Shown piece after piece: positions 14,438 to 24,508 of a stretch of 64,000 bases of DNA. The translations under genes were made by a program, and so were the position numbers. The notes beneath the pieces were generated by a model. That model saw only the letters and a list, made by a program, of their open reading frames with translations, was not told the DNA's origin and did no database searches. The stretch's first letter is position 1, and the number at the start of each line of letters is the position of its first letter. The DNA comes from JBFMHP01 sp040752855 (GTDB taxonomy: Bacteria > Pseudomonadota > Gammaproteobacteria > RBG-16-57-12), in assembly GCA_040752855.1 (NCBI GenBank), contig JBFMHP010000006.1, positions 1 through 64,000 of the forward strand, in the 5' to 3' direction.

Positions 14438-15394
14438 TTATGCCACGCGATTGATGGGATTGCCGGCCAGGTAGGATCGGATATTGGCCACCAGGCCATC
14501 GAGCAGGCGCTGGCGTGATTCACGGCTGGCCCAGGCGACATGGGGGGTGACGATCAGATTGGTGGGCAGATCGCAGCGCAACAACGGGTTCCCGGCCACC
14601 GGCGGCTCCGCCGTCAACACATCGATCCCGGCTCCGCCCAGGTGCCCGGTCCGCAAGGCCTCGACCAGCGCGCCTTCATCAACGATGCCGCCCCGGGCGG
14701 TGTTGATCAGAAAGGCCCCGGGCTTGAGCAAGGCGAGTTCCGTCGCTCCGATCAGGTCGCGTGTCTCGGCCGTCAACGGGCAATGCAGACTCAAGACATC
14801 CACCTGCGGCAATAACTCCGCCAAGGGAATGCGTCCCGCCTGAGGCGCACCGCCCGGCCGCTGCGCCACCAGCACGCGCATGCCGAAGGCCTCGGCCACC
14901 TTGGCCACCGCTTGGCCGAGTTCGCCGAAACCGACGATCCCCAGCGTCTTGCCGCTCAGTTCCTGGATCGGAAAATCCAGCAGGCAGAATTGCCGGCTGC
15001 GCTGCCACTGGCCGCCGCGCACCGCCGCTTGATACTCGGGCAGGCTGCGCAGCAAGGACAACAACAGGGCGAAGACATGCTGCACCACCGAGGGGGTGGA
15101 ATACCCGCGCACGTTGCAGACGGTGATGCCGCGCGTGACGGCCGCGGCAAGATCGACGTTATTGGTGCCGGTGGCGGCCACCTGGATCAACTTGAGCCGG
15201 CGCGCCTGCGCGAGATGCGCCTCACCCAACACCACCTTGTTGCTGATCACGACCTCGGCGTCGCGGACGCGTTCCGCGGTGTGTTCCGGCAAGGTGTAGT
15301 CATGAAATCGCCATTCGATCGGCAACGCCTTTAACCCGGACCAATCGACATCGCCGCGATCCAAGCTTTCAATATCCAGAAATACTCCGCGCAT
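14438..15394 (-). CDS. D-2-hydroxyacid dehydrogenase (hydroxypyruvate/glycerate dehydrogenase-like)
   Basis: This 318-residue protein has the D-isomer dehydrogenase layout. A catalytic-domain N-terminus (about 1-100) is followed by the Rossmann motif KTLGIVGFGELGQAVAKVA at about 148-166. The catalytic Arg is in NTARGGIVDEGAL, the Glu in DVLTAEPP and the His in IVTPHVAWAS. It reduces a 2-keto acid with NAD(P)H; the sequence pattern is nearest to HprA-type hydroxypyruvate reductases, but the substrate is not certain. It is transcribed towards fabA with about 120 bp between. Confidence 0.9.
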   Translation of the reverse strand: MRGVFLDIESLDRGDVDWSGLKALPIEWRFHDYTLPEHTAERVRDAEVVISNKVVLGEAHLAQARRLKLIQVAATGTNNVDLAAAVTRGITVCNVRGYSTPSVVQHVFALLLSLLRSLPEYQAAVRGGQWQRSRQFCLLDFPIQELSGKTLGIVGFGELGQAVAKVAEAFGMRVLVAQRPGGAPQAGRIPLAELLPQVDVLSLHCPLTAETRDLIGATELALLKPGAFLINTARGGIVDEGALVEALRTGHLGGAGIDVLTAEPPVAGNPLLRCDLPTNLIVTPHVAWASRESRQRLLDGLVANIRSYLAGNPINRVA

Positions 15395-15444
15395 GCATCA
15401 CTCCGGGATTGAGGTGGTATCGGGGTTATGGACCCGCGCAAACA

Positions 15445-16638
15445 CTATAGCCGCGCGCGCAGAATCTCGGCCACTTCGTCGTCGGTCACGACGATCGGAT
15501 TGGTCTTCATGCTGCTGCCACGGCAATTGGCCACGATGCGCGCGATATCGACTTGCTGCACGCCGAATTCGGACAAGCGCGGCATGCGCATGCGCTGAGT
15601 CAGATCGTCGAGGTAGGCGACCAAGGCCTCGTGCGCCTCGGATTCGTCGCGATAGACGCTCTCCGTCAACAGGCTTGCGACCCGCGCATATTTGCGCAGG
15701 GCAGGATGCCCCGGCTCGCGCGCTTGCAAGGCACGGATATTGACCTCGGTGGCCTTGGCCAGCACCGTCCCGCACGCCACACCGTGGGGAATCGGAAAAA
15801 ACGCTCCCAGCGGAGACGCCAAGCCATGTACCGAGCCCAGCCCCACCTGCGCCAGCGTGATCCCGGACAGCATCGCCGCATACGCCATGCGATCCTGCGC
15901 GGCCTCGGCCTGCGCACCCTCTTGATACCAGGCCAGCAAGCCGGCGCGCGCCGCTTCCAGGCCGCTCCACGCCAAGGCATCCATCATCGGATTGGCCTTG
16001 AGCGAGACATACGATTCGAGCAGTTGCGTAAGCGCATCCATGCCGTTGGCGGCGATCAACGCGGGCGGACAACTTGCCAGCAGCGTCGGATCGATCAGCG
16101 CGTATTCGGCGATCAGCTTGTCGTCACGGAACGATTTCTTGAAGCCCGCCGGACCGTGCACGCTCAGCACCGCGTTTTTGGTCATCTCACTGCCGGTACC
16201 GGCCGTCGTGGGCACGGCGATCAGCGGCACGGCCGGTCCGTGATAGGGACGTTGCGGACCGACGCCTTCGAGATGATCGAGCACCGAGTTCCCGGGGCGC
16301 AGCAGTCCGGCGATGGCCTTGGCGGCATCCAGCACGCTGCCCCCGCCGATGCCCGCCACCGCCGCCCAGGGCCGCGACCTGAAGCGCGCCACCGCATCGT
16401 CGATCAGCTGCGGCGAGGGCTCATCGGTCACATGCAAGGTCTCAAATTCGATATCCAGCCTGCCCAGGGCGTCCTTCAACCAGGCCGCGTGCGGGGAATG
16501 CGCGAATGAGGCCCGCCCCACCACCAGCAGCACCTGGCGGCCGTAACCCTGCACAATCTGCGGCAACAACGCGAATGTGCCGCGGCCAAAATGCAGGCGC
16601 GGCAGGCGCGCAACAGCAAAACTGCCGATCGAAATCAT
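15445..16638 (-). CDS. Iron-containing alcohol dehydrogenase
   Basis: The 397-residue protein is a group III (Fe-ADH) dehydrogenase. It has GIGGGSVLDAAKAIA (NAD binding, about 97-111), PTTAGTGSEMTKNAVL and AANGMDALTQLLESYVS with the first metal ligand. HGLASPLGAFFPIPHGVACG supplies histidine ligands. It overlaps the end of putA by ATGA (16635-16638) and follows it in the same operon. The substrate is unknown; it may reduce an aldehyde or oxidise an alcohol linked to amino-acid catabolism. Confidence 0.92.
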   Translation of the reverse strand: MISIGSFAVARLPRLHFGRGTFALLPQIVQGYGRQVLLVVGRASFAHSPHAAWLKDALGRLDIEFETLHVTDEPSPQLIDDAVARFRSRPWAAVAGIGGGSVLDAAKAIAGLLRPGNSVLDHLEGVGPQRPYHGPAVPLIAVPTTAGTGSEMTKNAVLSVHGPAGFKKSFRDDKLIAEYALIDPTLLASCPPALIAANGMDALTQLLESYVSLKANPMMDALAWSGLEAARAGLLAWYQEGAQAEAAQDRMAYAAMLSGITLAQVGLGSVHGLASPLGAFFPIPHGVACGTVLAKATEVNIRALQAREPGHPALRKYARVASLLTESVYRDESEAHEALVAYLDDLTQRMRMPRLSEFGVQQVDIARIVANCRGSSMKTNPIVVTDDEVAEILRARL

Positions 16639-19600
16639 GCTCCATCCTCCAGCGTAAGCAACGTGGTATTGCCCCCAATGGCGGCGATATTGTTGCTGAT
16701 ACTGCGCTCGGATGCAAAACGATACAGGTAGTGCGGACCGCCCGCCTTGAAGCCCGTGCCGGACATGCCCTCGCCGCCGAACGGCTGCACCCCGACCACG
16801 GCGCCGATGATGTCGCGATTGATGTAGATATTCCCGACACGCGCCTTGCTGCAGATATAGTCGATGCGCTGCTCGATGCGGCTGTGGACGCCAAGGGTGA
16901 GCCCGTAGCCGGTGCCGTTGATCTCGTCGAGCACGCGATCGAGCCCCTCGGCGGGATAACGGATGACATGCAGCACCGGCCCGAACACCTCGTGGTGCAG
17001 TTCGGCGATCGAATCGAGTTCGATCAGGGTCGGCGCGATGAAATACCCGTCGCGCGCGGCCTCCGGCAGCGGGGTCTGGTAGAGCACCTTGCGATGCGCG
17101 ACGAAGCGCTCGATGTGCAGCGTGAGCTTGTCCACCGCCTCCTCATCGATCACCGGCCCCACATCGGTGGCCAGATCGCACGGATCACCGACCTGCAATT
17201 CCGCCATCGCCCCTTGCAGCATACTGATGATCCTGTCGGCGACCTCGTGTTGCAGATATAACACGCGCAACGCGGAACAGCGTTGCCCCGCGCTGTTGAA
17301 GGCCGAGCGCATGGCATCGCGCACCACCTGCTCCGGCAGCGCGGAGCTGTCGACGATCATCGCATTCTGTCCGCCGGTCTCGGCAATGAGCGGCACGATC
17401 GCGCCCGGGCGCGCGGCGAGTTGCCGATTGATGTGCAGCGCTGTCCCGGTCGAGCCGGTGAAGGCCACCCCGGCGATGCGCTCATCCTGCAATACGCACT
17501 GTGAGAGCACCGCGCCGCTGCATGGCAAAAATTGCAGCACATCGGCGGGGATGCCCGCGCCGTGCAACAACTCGACGGCGCGGTGGGCGATCAGCGGGGT
17601 CTGATGCGAAGGTTTGGCGATCACGCAGTTGCCCGCCGCAAGCGCCGCGGCGATTTGGCCGACGAAAATCGCCAGCGGAAAATTCCACGGACTGACGCAG
17701 ACGAACACCCCGCGCCCATGCCAGAACAGTTTATTGATCTCTCCGGTCGGGCCGGGCATGGTCATCGGCACGGCAAAATCCGCGCGCGCTTGGGCGGCGT
17801 AATAGCGGCAGAAGTCGACCGCCTCGCGCAGTTCCGCGATGGCATCCGGGACGGTCTTACCGGCCTCGCGCACGATCAATGCCAGCAGCTCGGCGCGCCG
17901 ATCCTCGAACAAGCTCGCCGCCTGCTCCAGGTATCCGGCGCGCATATCCGCCGTCGTGAGACTCCAACGGGCATAGGCGGCGGCACCCTGGTCCACCGCC
18001 TGGCGGACGGAGCGTTCATCGGCCTCAATGACGCTGCCGATCACCTGGGATATACACCAAGGCGCCACCACACTGCGTGGAACACCATGCGGCTTGATAT
18101 CGCCCACGCGCGGCGCCGCATGGTGGGGCTCGAGCGCTGATGCGATCTCCGCGAAAAGCAGTCCGCGCGTGTATTCATCGCTCAAGTTGATACCGATGGA
18201 ATTCGGTCGTTTCGGGCCATAGAGTTGCGTCGGCAACGGAATGCGCGGATTGGGCTTCTGCGACAGCGCCGCCAGCTGGGACACGGGATCGGCGATGATC
18301 GCCTCTACCGGCTGCTGCTCGTCCCAGATGCGATTGATGAAGGACGTATTCGCGCCGTTTTCCAGCAACCGGCGCACCAGGTACGGCAACAGCGTGTCAT
18401 AGCCACCCACCGGCGCATATACCCGGCACGGCAATGCGGGATGAGTCTCGTGCAAAATTTGATACAGCGCTTCACCCATGCCGTGCAAACGCTGAAATTC
18501 GTAATCACGATATTCCCCCGCCATGGTCAGTATCGAGGCAAGGGTGCGCGCATTGTGCGTGGCGAATTGCGGATAAATAATGTCGCTGGCGGCGAGGATT
18601 TTTTTCGCGCATGCCAGATAGGAAACATCGGTGGCACTCTTTCGGGTGAAGACGGGATAGCCTGGATAACCCGCCTGCTGCGCGCGCTTGATCTCGCTGT
18701 CCCAGTAAGCGCCTTTGACCAGCCGCACCGGAATGCGCCGCCCGCCCTGCCGGGCCAACGCGATCACCCAATCGATGACCGCCCGCGCGCGGGTCTGATA
18801 GGCCTGCACCGCCAATCCCAACCCGGCCCAATCACCCAGCGAGACATCCTCATACACTGATTTGAATACATCGAGTGACAGGGTCAGCCGCTCGCTTTCT
18901 TCCGCGTCGATGGTCATGGTGATGCCGGCACGCTTGGCGTGTTGCGCCAGAATCAGCACGCGCGTGGAGAGCTCGTGCATGACCCGGGCGCGCTGGGAAA
19001 ATTCATAGCGCGGATGCAGCGCGGAAAGTTTGACCGAAATCCCATGCCGGGCTAGGAGCGGTTGATCGGCGTCGACCTCGTCGGCGATGCGCGTGATGGC
19101 ATCGAGATAGGCGGCGAAATACCGCTCGACGTCCTCTTCGGTCATCGCCGCCTCGCCCAGCATATCGAAGGAATAGCGCTGATGATGCCCGGTCCCGGCC
19201 GCACGGTGCAGGGCCTTCTTGATGGTCTCGCCCATGACAAACTGATGCCCCATGATCCGCACGGCCTGCTGCATGGCCCGTCTGACCAGCGGCTCACCGA
19301 GCCGCCCAATCAGCCGGCGCAGCGCACCGGGTGCATCCGCGTAGACCCGCTCGGACAAAGGCGTCACCTTGCCCGTGAGCATTAAGCCCCAGGTCGCGGC
19401 ATTGACCAGCATCGAATCGCTCTTCCCCTGATGCTGCTGCCAGTCGCCGCGCGCGATGCAATCCTGGATCAAACGATCGGAGGTGGCTGCATCCGGAATG
19501 CGCAACAACGACTCGGCGAGACACATCAAAATCACGCCTTCATCGGTCGTCAGACTATATTCTTGCAAAAAGGATTCGATGCTGCCCGGGGCGACACCCC

Positions 19601-19784
19601 GGGCGCGCAACTGCTCGACCCAGCGCCTGGCGAGCTGATGGATCTGCTGCAGGTCCGACTCGGGCATGCCGGCTTCATCGAGCAGGACCTTGATCAGCGC
19701 CTCTTCGTCCGGCATGTAGTCACGGTCGATCTCGGCGCGCAGACGCTGCAAGGAGAAGTGGTCACGGGTCATGCTGTTGCTCAT
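16635..19784 (-). CDS. putA: Bifunctional proline dehydrogenase / delta-1-pyrroline-5-carboxylate dehydrogenase
   Basis: The product has about 1049 residues from MSNSMTRDHF. The N-terminal helical part is followed by the FAD-dependent PRODH barrel (SVKLSALHPRYE, IDAEESERL, RLVKGAYWDSEIKRAQ). From about 550 the aldehyde dehydrogenase domain begins (SPWNFPLAIFVGQIAAALAAGN), with the catalytic Glu in IAETGGQNAMIVDSS and Cys in FNSAGQRCSALRV. No N-terminal ribbon-helix-helix DNA-binding domain precedes it, so unlike E. coli PutA it should not repress its own gene. It converts proline to glutamate, feeding electrons to quinone and NADH. It is co-translated with the Fe-ADH downstream. Confidence 0.95.
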   Translation of the reverse strand: MSNSMTRDHFSLQRLRAEIDRDYMPDEEALIKVLLDEAGMPESDLQQIHQLARRWVEQLRARGVAPGSIESFLQEYSLTTDEGVILMCLAESLLRIPDAATSDRLIQDCIARGDWQQHQGKSDSMLVNAATWGLMLTGKVTPLSERVYADAPGALRRLIGRLGEPLVRRAMQQAVRIMGHQFVMGETIKKALHRAAGTGHHQRYSFDMLGEAAMTEEDVERYFAAYLDAITRIADEVDADQPLLARHGISVKLSALHPRYEFSQRARVMHELSTRVLILAQHAKRAGITMTIDAEESERLTLSLDVFKSVYEDVSLGDWAGLGLAVQAYQTRARAVIDWVIALARQGGRRIPVRLVKGAYWDSEIKRAQQAGYPGYPVFTRKSATDVSYLACAKKILAASDIIYPQFATHNARTLASILTMAGEYRDYEFQRLHGMGEALYQILHETHPALPCRVYAPVGGYDTLLPYLVRRLLENGANTSFINRIWDEQQPVEAIIADPVSQLAALSQKPNPRIPLPTQLYGPKRPNSIGINLSDEYTRGLLFAEIASALEPHHAAPRVGDIKPHGVPRSVVAPWCISQVIGSVIEADERSVRQAVDQGAAAYARWSLTTADMRAGYLEQAASLFEDRRAELLALIVREAGKTVPDAIAELREAVDFCRYYAAQARADFAVPMTMPGPTGEINKLFWHGRGVFVCVSPWNFPLAIFVGQIAAALAAGNCVIAKPSHQTPLIAHRAVELLHGAGIPADVLQFLPCSGAVLSQCVLQDERIAGVAFTGSTGTALHINRQLAARPGAIVPLIAETGGQNAMIVDSSALPEQVVRDAMRSAFNSAGQRCSALRVLYLQHEVADRIISMLQGAMAELQVGDPCDLATDVGPVIDEEAVDKLTLHIERFVAHRKVLYQTPLPEAARDGYFIAPTLIELDSIAELHHEVFGPVLHVIRYPAEGLDRVLDEINGTGYGLTLGVHSRIEQRIDYICSKARVGNIYINRDIIGAVVGVQPFGGEGMSGTGFKAGGPHYLYRFASERSISNNIAAIGGNTTLLTLEDGA

Positions 19785-19918
19785 TTCACTTGCCTTTCCC
19801 GACAACGGTTACTCAGCGCCTGGCGGCGCGCTTTGGAGGGCATTGCTACGCGGTAAGTCCACTGAAAACTATGGACACATCCGCTGTTGACCGCAAGGGG
19901 CTTTTTGCCGTCCTCGCA

Positions 19919-21724
19919 TCAGATGGCAAACTTGTTGACCTCGTCGTTGAGCTTGGCGGAGGTCTGCGCGACTTCCAGGGCGATTGCGGAAATCTGCGCC
20001 GCCCGCTCGGCTGCCTGCCCGGCAATATCGGAGACATGCCGCATTTCAGCGGACATGCGCTCCGAGGTCTCGGATTGCTGCTCAGCGGCGCAGGAAACCT
20101 GCTGAATCAACTGGTCGAACCGGCCGGCATGCGTGATGATCTCGTCCAGCGCGATCCGCAATTTCTCGGTCAGCTCCGCGCCTTCGGCCACTACGGCCTT
20201 TTCTTTTGAAAGACTGTTCAGCGCAACCTTGGCGTCGTCCTGGACCCCCTTGACGATTTCGGCAACGCTCCTGGTCGCCGCGGCGGTTTGCGCGGCCAGC
20301 GTGCGCACCTCGTCAGCCACCACCGAAAACCCCCGGCCGTGCTCACCGGCGCGCGCGGCCTCAATCGATGCATTCAACGCCAGCAGGTTGGTTTGATTGG
20401 CGATGGAATCGATCAGCGACAGCACCTCCGCGATGCCTTTGGCTTTATCGATGAGATTGCTGACCGCGCTGCTCGAATGCGCGCTGACATCGGCGATGCT
20501 CCGGATACCGCTGATCGCCGCCATCGCCACCTCTCCGCTCTGCCGCGCCACCGCGCTCACATCTTTGGCGGCCGCGCCCATCGTCACCGTCACTGCCGTC
20601 ACTTCGCGGCTGGACGCGGCCATTTCATGCGTCGCCGCGGCCACGTTCTTCATTTTCTCGCTTTGTTCCTGCGCGCCACACTTGATTTCGTCAGAACTGT
20701 TCGACATCTCTTCCGATGCCACGGCGAGTGTGGTCGCATTTGATTGCATTTGCGACATGATGCCGCGGAAGCGCTCGGAGAAACTGTTAAACCCGCGCGC
20801 AAGGTCTTGAATCTCGTCATCACCCTGTGTGGGCAGCGAAACGGTGAGATCACCGTGGGTCATCTTCTTAAGCGCCGCAAGCATGCGTTGGATATGCTTG
20901 ATGACCAGATAGTTGATGATCAGGAAAACCGCGCTGACGATGACCAGGCTGACGATCATCTTGGCCACACTCAGCAAGATCATATTGTGTTTGATCTCCT
21001 GATTGACGCTGGCGATGGAAAACTCCATGTGGATGGCGCCCAGCACATCGCCCTCTTTGGCGCCCAGATGGCAGCCGGAGGCCTCGGTGCAGCCTTCAGC
21101 GCGGACCTTGAACGGCGAGATCACCTTCATCCGCTCCCCGTCGATCAATGTCATCTTCTCGCCGCGCTCAAGAACCGCGCGCTCCAGGTCGTTGCGCGGC
21201 ACCTCGCGTTCATCCGTCTCCATGACGCGCAGTCGCGCGATTTTCTGCTCGGAGTCCCGTATGCTCTCCTTTAGGTCGTTGATTTCCTCCTGCAAATCGG
21301 CGCGCTCATCCTTGTCGGCGGTATCGGCCAGCTGCTCCTCGAGACCTGCGATATCGTTTTTGTATCGAGTGATGGCCTCGCGCTCGCGCGGAATATCCGT
21401 TCGCTCGCGCTCGGCCAGGAAAAGTTCATTGACTAGCGGCGAGCGGATGACCCGAACCTCCTCCAGCCCCGGGATTTCCTTGCTGAGATCCTCGAACATG
21501 GCAAAGCGCGCCGGCATCTTTCCTTCGCGCATCAACGTGTTCAAACCGATGCGCACGGATTCGCCGACAAAAAAGGTCCAGCGATCGATCTCTTGCATCG
21601 TCACCTGCCTCGACTCCTTGGCGGTGTACCACAAATCCAGAACCAACACCGGAATCCAGACCAGCAAAATCGCCAACAAGAGCTTCTTATTAAGTTTGCC
21701 GATGTTGAATCTACCCGAATCCAT
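19919..21724 (-). CDS. Methyl-accepting chemotaxis protein with CX5CH periplasmic sensor
   Basis: This 601-residue chemoreceptor has a TM at about 15-33 and a large periplasmic region with a charged coiled coil (about 105-170). Near 211-220 is GCTEASGCHLGAKEGD, a CX5CH motif next to the membrane that resembles a haem c attachment site with a longer spacer. A second TM (about 250-272), HAMP domain and signalling domain with IANQTNLLALNASIEAARAGEHGRGFSVVADEVR follow. It lies 44 bp downstream of the tetraheme cytochrome and is the last gene of the electron-conduit operon. That suggests it senses the redox state of, or electron flow through, that system. No methyltransferase or CheW gene is nearby. 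Confidence 0.9.
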   Translation of the reverse strand: MDSGRFNIGKLNKKLLLAILLVWIPVLVLDLWYTAKESRQVTMQEIDRWTFFVGESVRIGLNTLMREGKMPARFAMFEDLSKEIPGLEEVRVIRSPLVNELFLAERERTDIPREREAITRYKNDIAGLEEQLADTADKDERADLQEEINDLKESIRDSEQKIARLRVMETDEREVPRNDLERAVLERGEKMTLIDGERMKVISPFKVRAEGCTEASGCHLGAKEGDVLGAIHMEFSIASVNQEIKHNMILLSVAKMIVSLVIVSAVFLIINYLVIKHIQRMLAALKKMTHGDLTVSLPTQGDDEIQDLARGFNSFSERFRGIMSQMQSNATTLAVASEEMSNSSDEIKCGAQEQSEKMKNVAAATHEMAASSREVTAVTVTMGAAAKDVSAVARQSGEVAMAAISGIRSIADVSAHSSSAVSNLIDKAKGIAEVLSLIDSIANQTNLLALNASIEAARAGEHGRGFSVVADEVRTLAAQTAAATRSVAEIVKGVQDDAKVALNSLSKEKAVVAEGAELTEKLRIALDEIITHAGRFDQLIQQVSCAAEQQSETSERMSAEMRHVSDIAGQAAERAAQISAIALEVAQTSAKLNDEVNKFAI

Positions 21725-21768
21725 GCAGTCGCTCGCAATAAATTATTTATCCAAGGCTGGGGCCGCGA

Positions 21769-22347
21769 TCAATGCTTTCCGTCCACTTCATAATAGCTAT
21801 GGAAGGCGCGCACATTGTTCTTCAGCAAGGCCTGCACATCATCGGTGTATTTTGGGTCCACCGATGACTTGAACGGCGTATCCGGATGGCCATGGCACTT
21901 CTTGCATACCGTAGGATCCAGCGACCCATACGTTTGTCCCGCCGCCTGCACCTCGGCCCGAGTGAACTCCAGGCGCTTTTCCTTGTGGATGTTTCTGTAG
22001 TCAGAGCCCGGCCCATGACAGACTTCGCAACTGATACCCTTCAGCTCCGGGGTCGCCGAAACGCTTACGAAGCCACCGTCTTTTCTGAACCCTGTGGTAT
22101 GGCATTTCAGGCACTTTTCGTCGGTAGTGTAATCCTTGTCCGGGTCGAGATTGGCCTTCTTTTTGGCACCCTTGCGTTTTCCGGGCAACAATAAATCAAA
22201 GGCCTCGGCATGCTTGCTTTTCTGCCAATCGGCAAACTCATCCTTGTGGCAGTTGCTGCAACCACTCGGTCCCACGTAGCTGGGTGAGGCATGCAGCGCG
22301 CTCGCACTCAATCCTATCGCTAAAAAAAAGATCATTTTTTTTATCAT
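21769..22347 (-). CDS. Tetraheme cytochrome c, cytochrome c554-like
   Basis: The 192-residue precursor has a signal peptide ending in SALHA-SP. Four CXXCH motifs (CSNCH, CLKCH, CEVCH, CKKCH) indicate four c-type haems. The opening YVGPSGCSNCHKDEFADWQKSKHAEAF resembles the cytochrome c554 family, found in ammonia oxidisers and in other periplasmic electron carriers. It lies between the outer-membrane barrel gene (23 bp upstream) and the chemoreceptor gene. Its likely role is to carry electrons through the periplasm between inner-membrane enzymes and the decaheme conduit. Its redox partners are inferred. Confidence 0.9.
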   Translation of the reverse strand: MIKKMIFFLAIGLSASALHASPSYVGPSGCSNCHKDEFADWQKSKHAEAFDLLLPGKRKGAKKKANLDPDKDYTTDEKCLKCHTTGFRKDGGFVSVSATPELKGISCEVCHGPGSDYRNIHKEKRLEFTRAEVQAAGQTYGSLDPTVCKKCHGHPDTPFKSSVDPKYTDDVQALLKNNVRAFHSYYEVDGKH

Positions 22348-22370
22348 GGAGGTTCCTTAAGCGTCGCCTT

Positions 22371-24473
22371 TCACCACTTGTATCCGATGACCGCATACAG
22401 TGCGTGCATCGTGTAATCTTCCGCCTCTCCCGTCAGCAGCAGCACACTGCCAACGCTGGGATCGGCGGCCGCGTATCCTTCGTTCAAGAAATTTACTTCA
22501 TCATATTTTTCGCATCTGTATCCCGCACCAAGCACGAGCGACTCAGTCATGTCATAGGCGCCGGATAGCTCGATGGTGGTGCGCGTAGTCTCCGCCTGTT
22601 TCATGGGGCTGGTCAGTCTGGCAGACGGGGCCAAGATGTAATCGATGTCATATGTCCCGGCGACACGCGTAAGTTCGAGCTTGACCGTCAGGCGCTCCTC
22701 CAGGAGCTTGGCCTGTCCGCCCAGCCCCAGAGTGATGGCATCGTCCTCGTGGGCTGCGATCCAGTCATCGCCGGCATTTCCGGGCGCGGCGGTGAAGTAA
22801 CGCCCGTTCTGTTCGGCCTGAAGATCGTCCTTGGTGATATAACCATAGGCGGTGATTCCTTCGCGGGGACTGTGGCTAATGTCGAGGGTAATGCTCTTTT
22901 TTTCTGAGTCCTTCAAGCCAAAGGTGCCGTCATCCGCATATTCGTCATCGCTGATGCGACCGATCAGGCTGACGGATGTGGCGTCGGTGACGGTCATATG
23001 CGCTTCGGCGCTCCATTCCTTGCGCGTGCGATCCCACAAATCCAATTGCCGCATCAGGTCATGCGATCCGGCCGCGTACGCATCGCTGTCATAGGCCCCG
23101 CCCTCGCGCCGGGCGCGAGCGTAACCGAGGCTGGCGCTGATCTTGGAGCCGACCCGCGTATTGAGCTTGGCGCTCAAGGTGTCGTCACTGGTGTGCGCGC
23201 GCGCCCGGTAGGTCCGGTCAACCTCTTCACGCTCCGCCCCCATGCGCAGGGTGGCGGCGCCGCCCAAATAGTAGCTGCCATCGACGGCATAGGTCTTTTT
23301 CCGGTAACCGTAGGGACGATTCTGCGTAGGCGCTTGCGGCGTGGTTTCGGAATCATGACGCACGCGCGTAAAGTCATCCATCGCAGTGTCGTTGTCTTGC
23401 TCATAGCTGCGGAAGCTGGCGCCGAGCGCCAGCCGCGTGGTGGGCTTGGCGCTCAAACGCAACTGCACGTGTTGCGTGTCGATTTTCGCCTCGGCTGTTT
23501 CGCGCGCCGGGGCATATTCATTGAGGGCGGGCGTGGCGTCTTCGGTGCGATATTCCATCAGCACCTCATCTTGGCGCATCCGGCCCTTTTCGAACGTCAG
23601 TGAGGCCCGCAGCGCCTGAGTAATCGTCAACGCACCGTTTATGCTCAGACGCCGATACTCATTGTCCGGCTCCAGAGCGATCGCAGCCGTGGTACACCCG
23701 CCGGTGCACGTGGCGCCGCCGTAGAGCGGATCCCAGGTGAGCGCACGATTGACATTGGAAAAATCCGACATGAGATACTTCACATCGAGCTGCACCCGCT
23801 CGGCGCGATAGCTCAGACCCGCGGTGATATTGTCAGTCGTGAAATCGATCGGCTTGGGCAGAATTGCCGAGGCAGGCGTTGGCCCGAAGCCCACGACCCC
23901 GCCTTGCTCCATCACCCCCTGTTTTTTCTCGCGATCGATCTCCAACCGAGCGCTCAAACTTTTGGATAGCGTCACCGTTGCGCCGGCCGAGGTTGCGGTT
24001 CTATCCGTTCGTAATTCGACCTGCCGCACGGCGCTGCCGAGGCTCGGAATGGAATTCCCGGTGGGAATCACGCTGCCCGGCAAGGTCAGGGTATCCGAAC
24101 CGACCCCGAGATAAGGGGATGCGGCATTAAGGGAAATCAAATGCGGCAGCTGATCGTAGCTCCACCAGAGCTGGTAGCTGTTGTACTTGCCGGCCTCCAT
24201 GGCCAGGGCGCGGCGATCCAGCCCCAGATCGCTGCCGTGAATCTGGACGTAACCGGCACCATCTTCCTTGCTGACATCGAAGTTGCCGATCAAGTAACCG
24301 CCGCTGTCGAGACCGGAGTATTCCCCGGCCTTGGCGGCATGGTCGCCCTCTTTGACCACGCCGGCGCCGAGTTCGACATACCCGTGGTCGACCTCTGCCG
24401 CCTGCACCAGCAGCGGAAAGGCAAGCGGCGCGAGCGAGATGATTTTCACCAATATTATTTTCGAACTGTTCAT
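22371..24473 (-). CDS. MtrB/PioB-family decaheme-associated outer-membrane beta-barrel
   Basis: The product has 700 residues from MNSSKIILVKI, with a signal peptide ending PLLVQA-AE. The rest is a long run of alternating amphipathic strands with Tyr/Arg/Asp-rich turns, ending in an aromatic residue (ALYAVIGYKW) as for outer-membrane barrels. Length and the GYVELGAGVV...GYLIGNFD opening fit the MtrB/PioB family, which forms a 26-strand barrel sheathing a decaheme cytochrome. The decaheme gene is 35 bp upstream in the same operon. Shewanella MtrB has a CXXC near its N-terminus; none is seen here, as in PioB-like members. No outer-surface cytochrome gene accompanies it. Confidence 0.85.
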   Translation of the reverse strand: MNSSKIILVKIISLAPLAFPLLVQAAEVDHGYVELGAGVVKEGDHAAKAGEYSGLDSGGYLIGNFDVSKEDGAGYVQIHGSDLGLDRRALAMEAGKYNSYQLWWSYDQLPHLISLNAASPYLGVGSDTLTLPGSVIPTGNSIPSLGSAVRQVELRTDRTATSAGATVTLSKSLSARLEIDREKKQGVMEQGGVVGFGPTPASAILPKPIDFTTDNITAGLSYRAERVQLDVKYLMSDFSNVNRALTWDPLYGGATCTGGCTTAAIALEPDNEYRRLSINGALTITQALRASLTFEKGRMRQDEVLMEYRTEDATPALNEYAPARETAEAKIDTQHVQLRLSAKPTTRLALGASFRSYEQDNDTAMDDFTRVRHDSETTPQAPTQNRPYGYRKKTYAVDGSYYLGGAATLRMGAEREEVDRTYRARAHTSDDTLSAKLNTRVGSKISASLGYARARREGGAYDSDAYAAGSHDLMRQLDLWDRTRKEWSAEAHMTVTDATSVSLIGRISDDEYADDGTFGLKDSEKKSITLDISHSPREGITAYGYITKDDLQAEQNGRYFTAAPGNAGDDWIAAHEDDAITLGLGGQAKLLEERLTVKLELTRVAGTYDIDYILAPSARLTSPMKQAETTRTTIELSGAYDMTESLVLGAGYRCEKYDEVNFLNEGYAAADPSVGSVLLLTGEAEDYTMHALYAVIGYKW

Positions 24474-24508
24474 TGCATGCTCCCAAAAACGCTGCTGGCA
24501 CCGCATGC

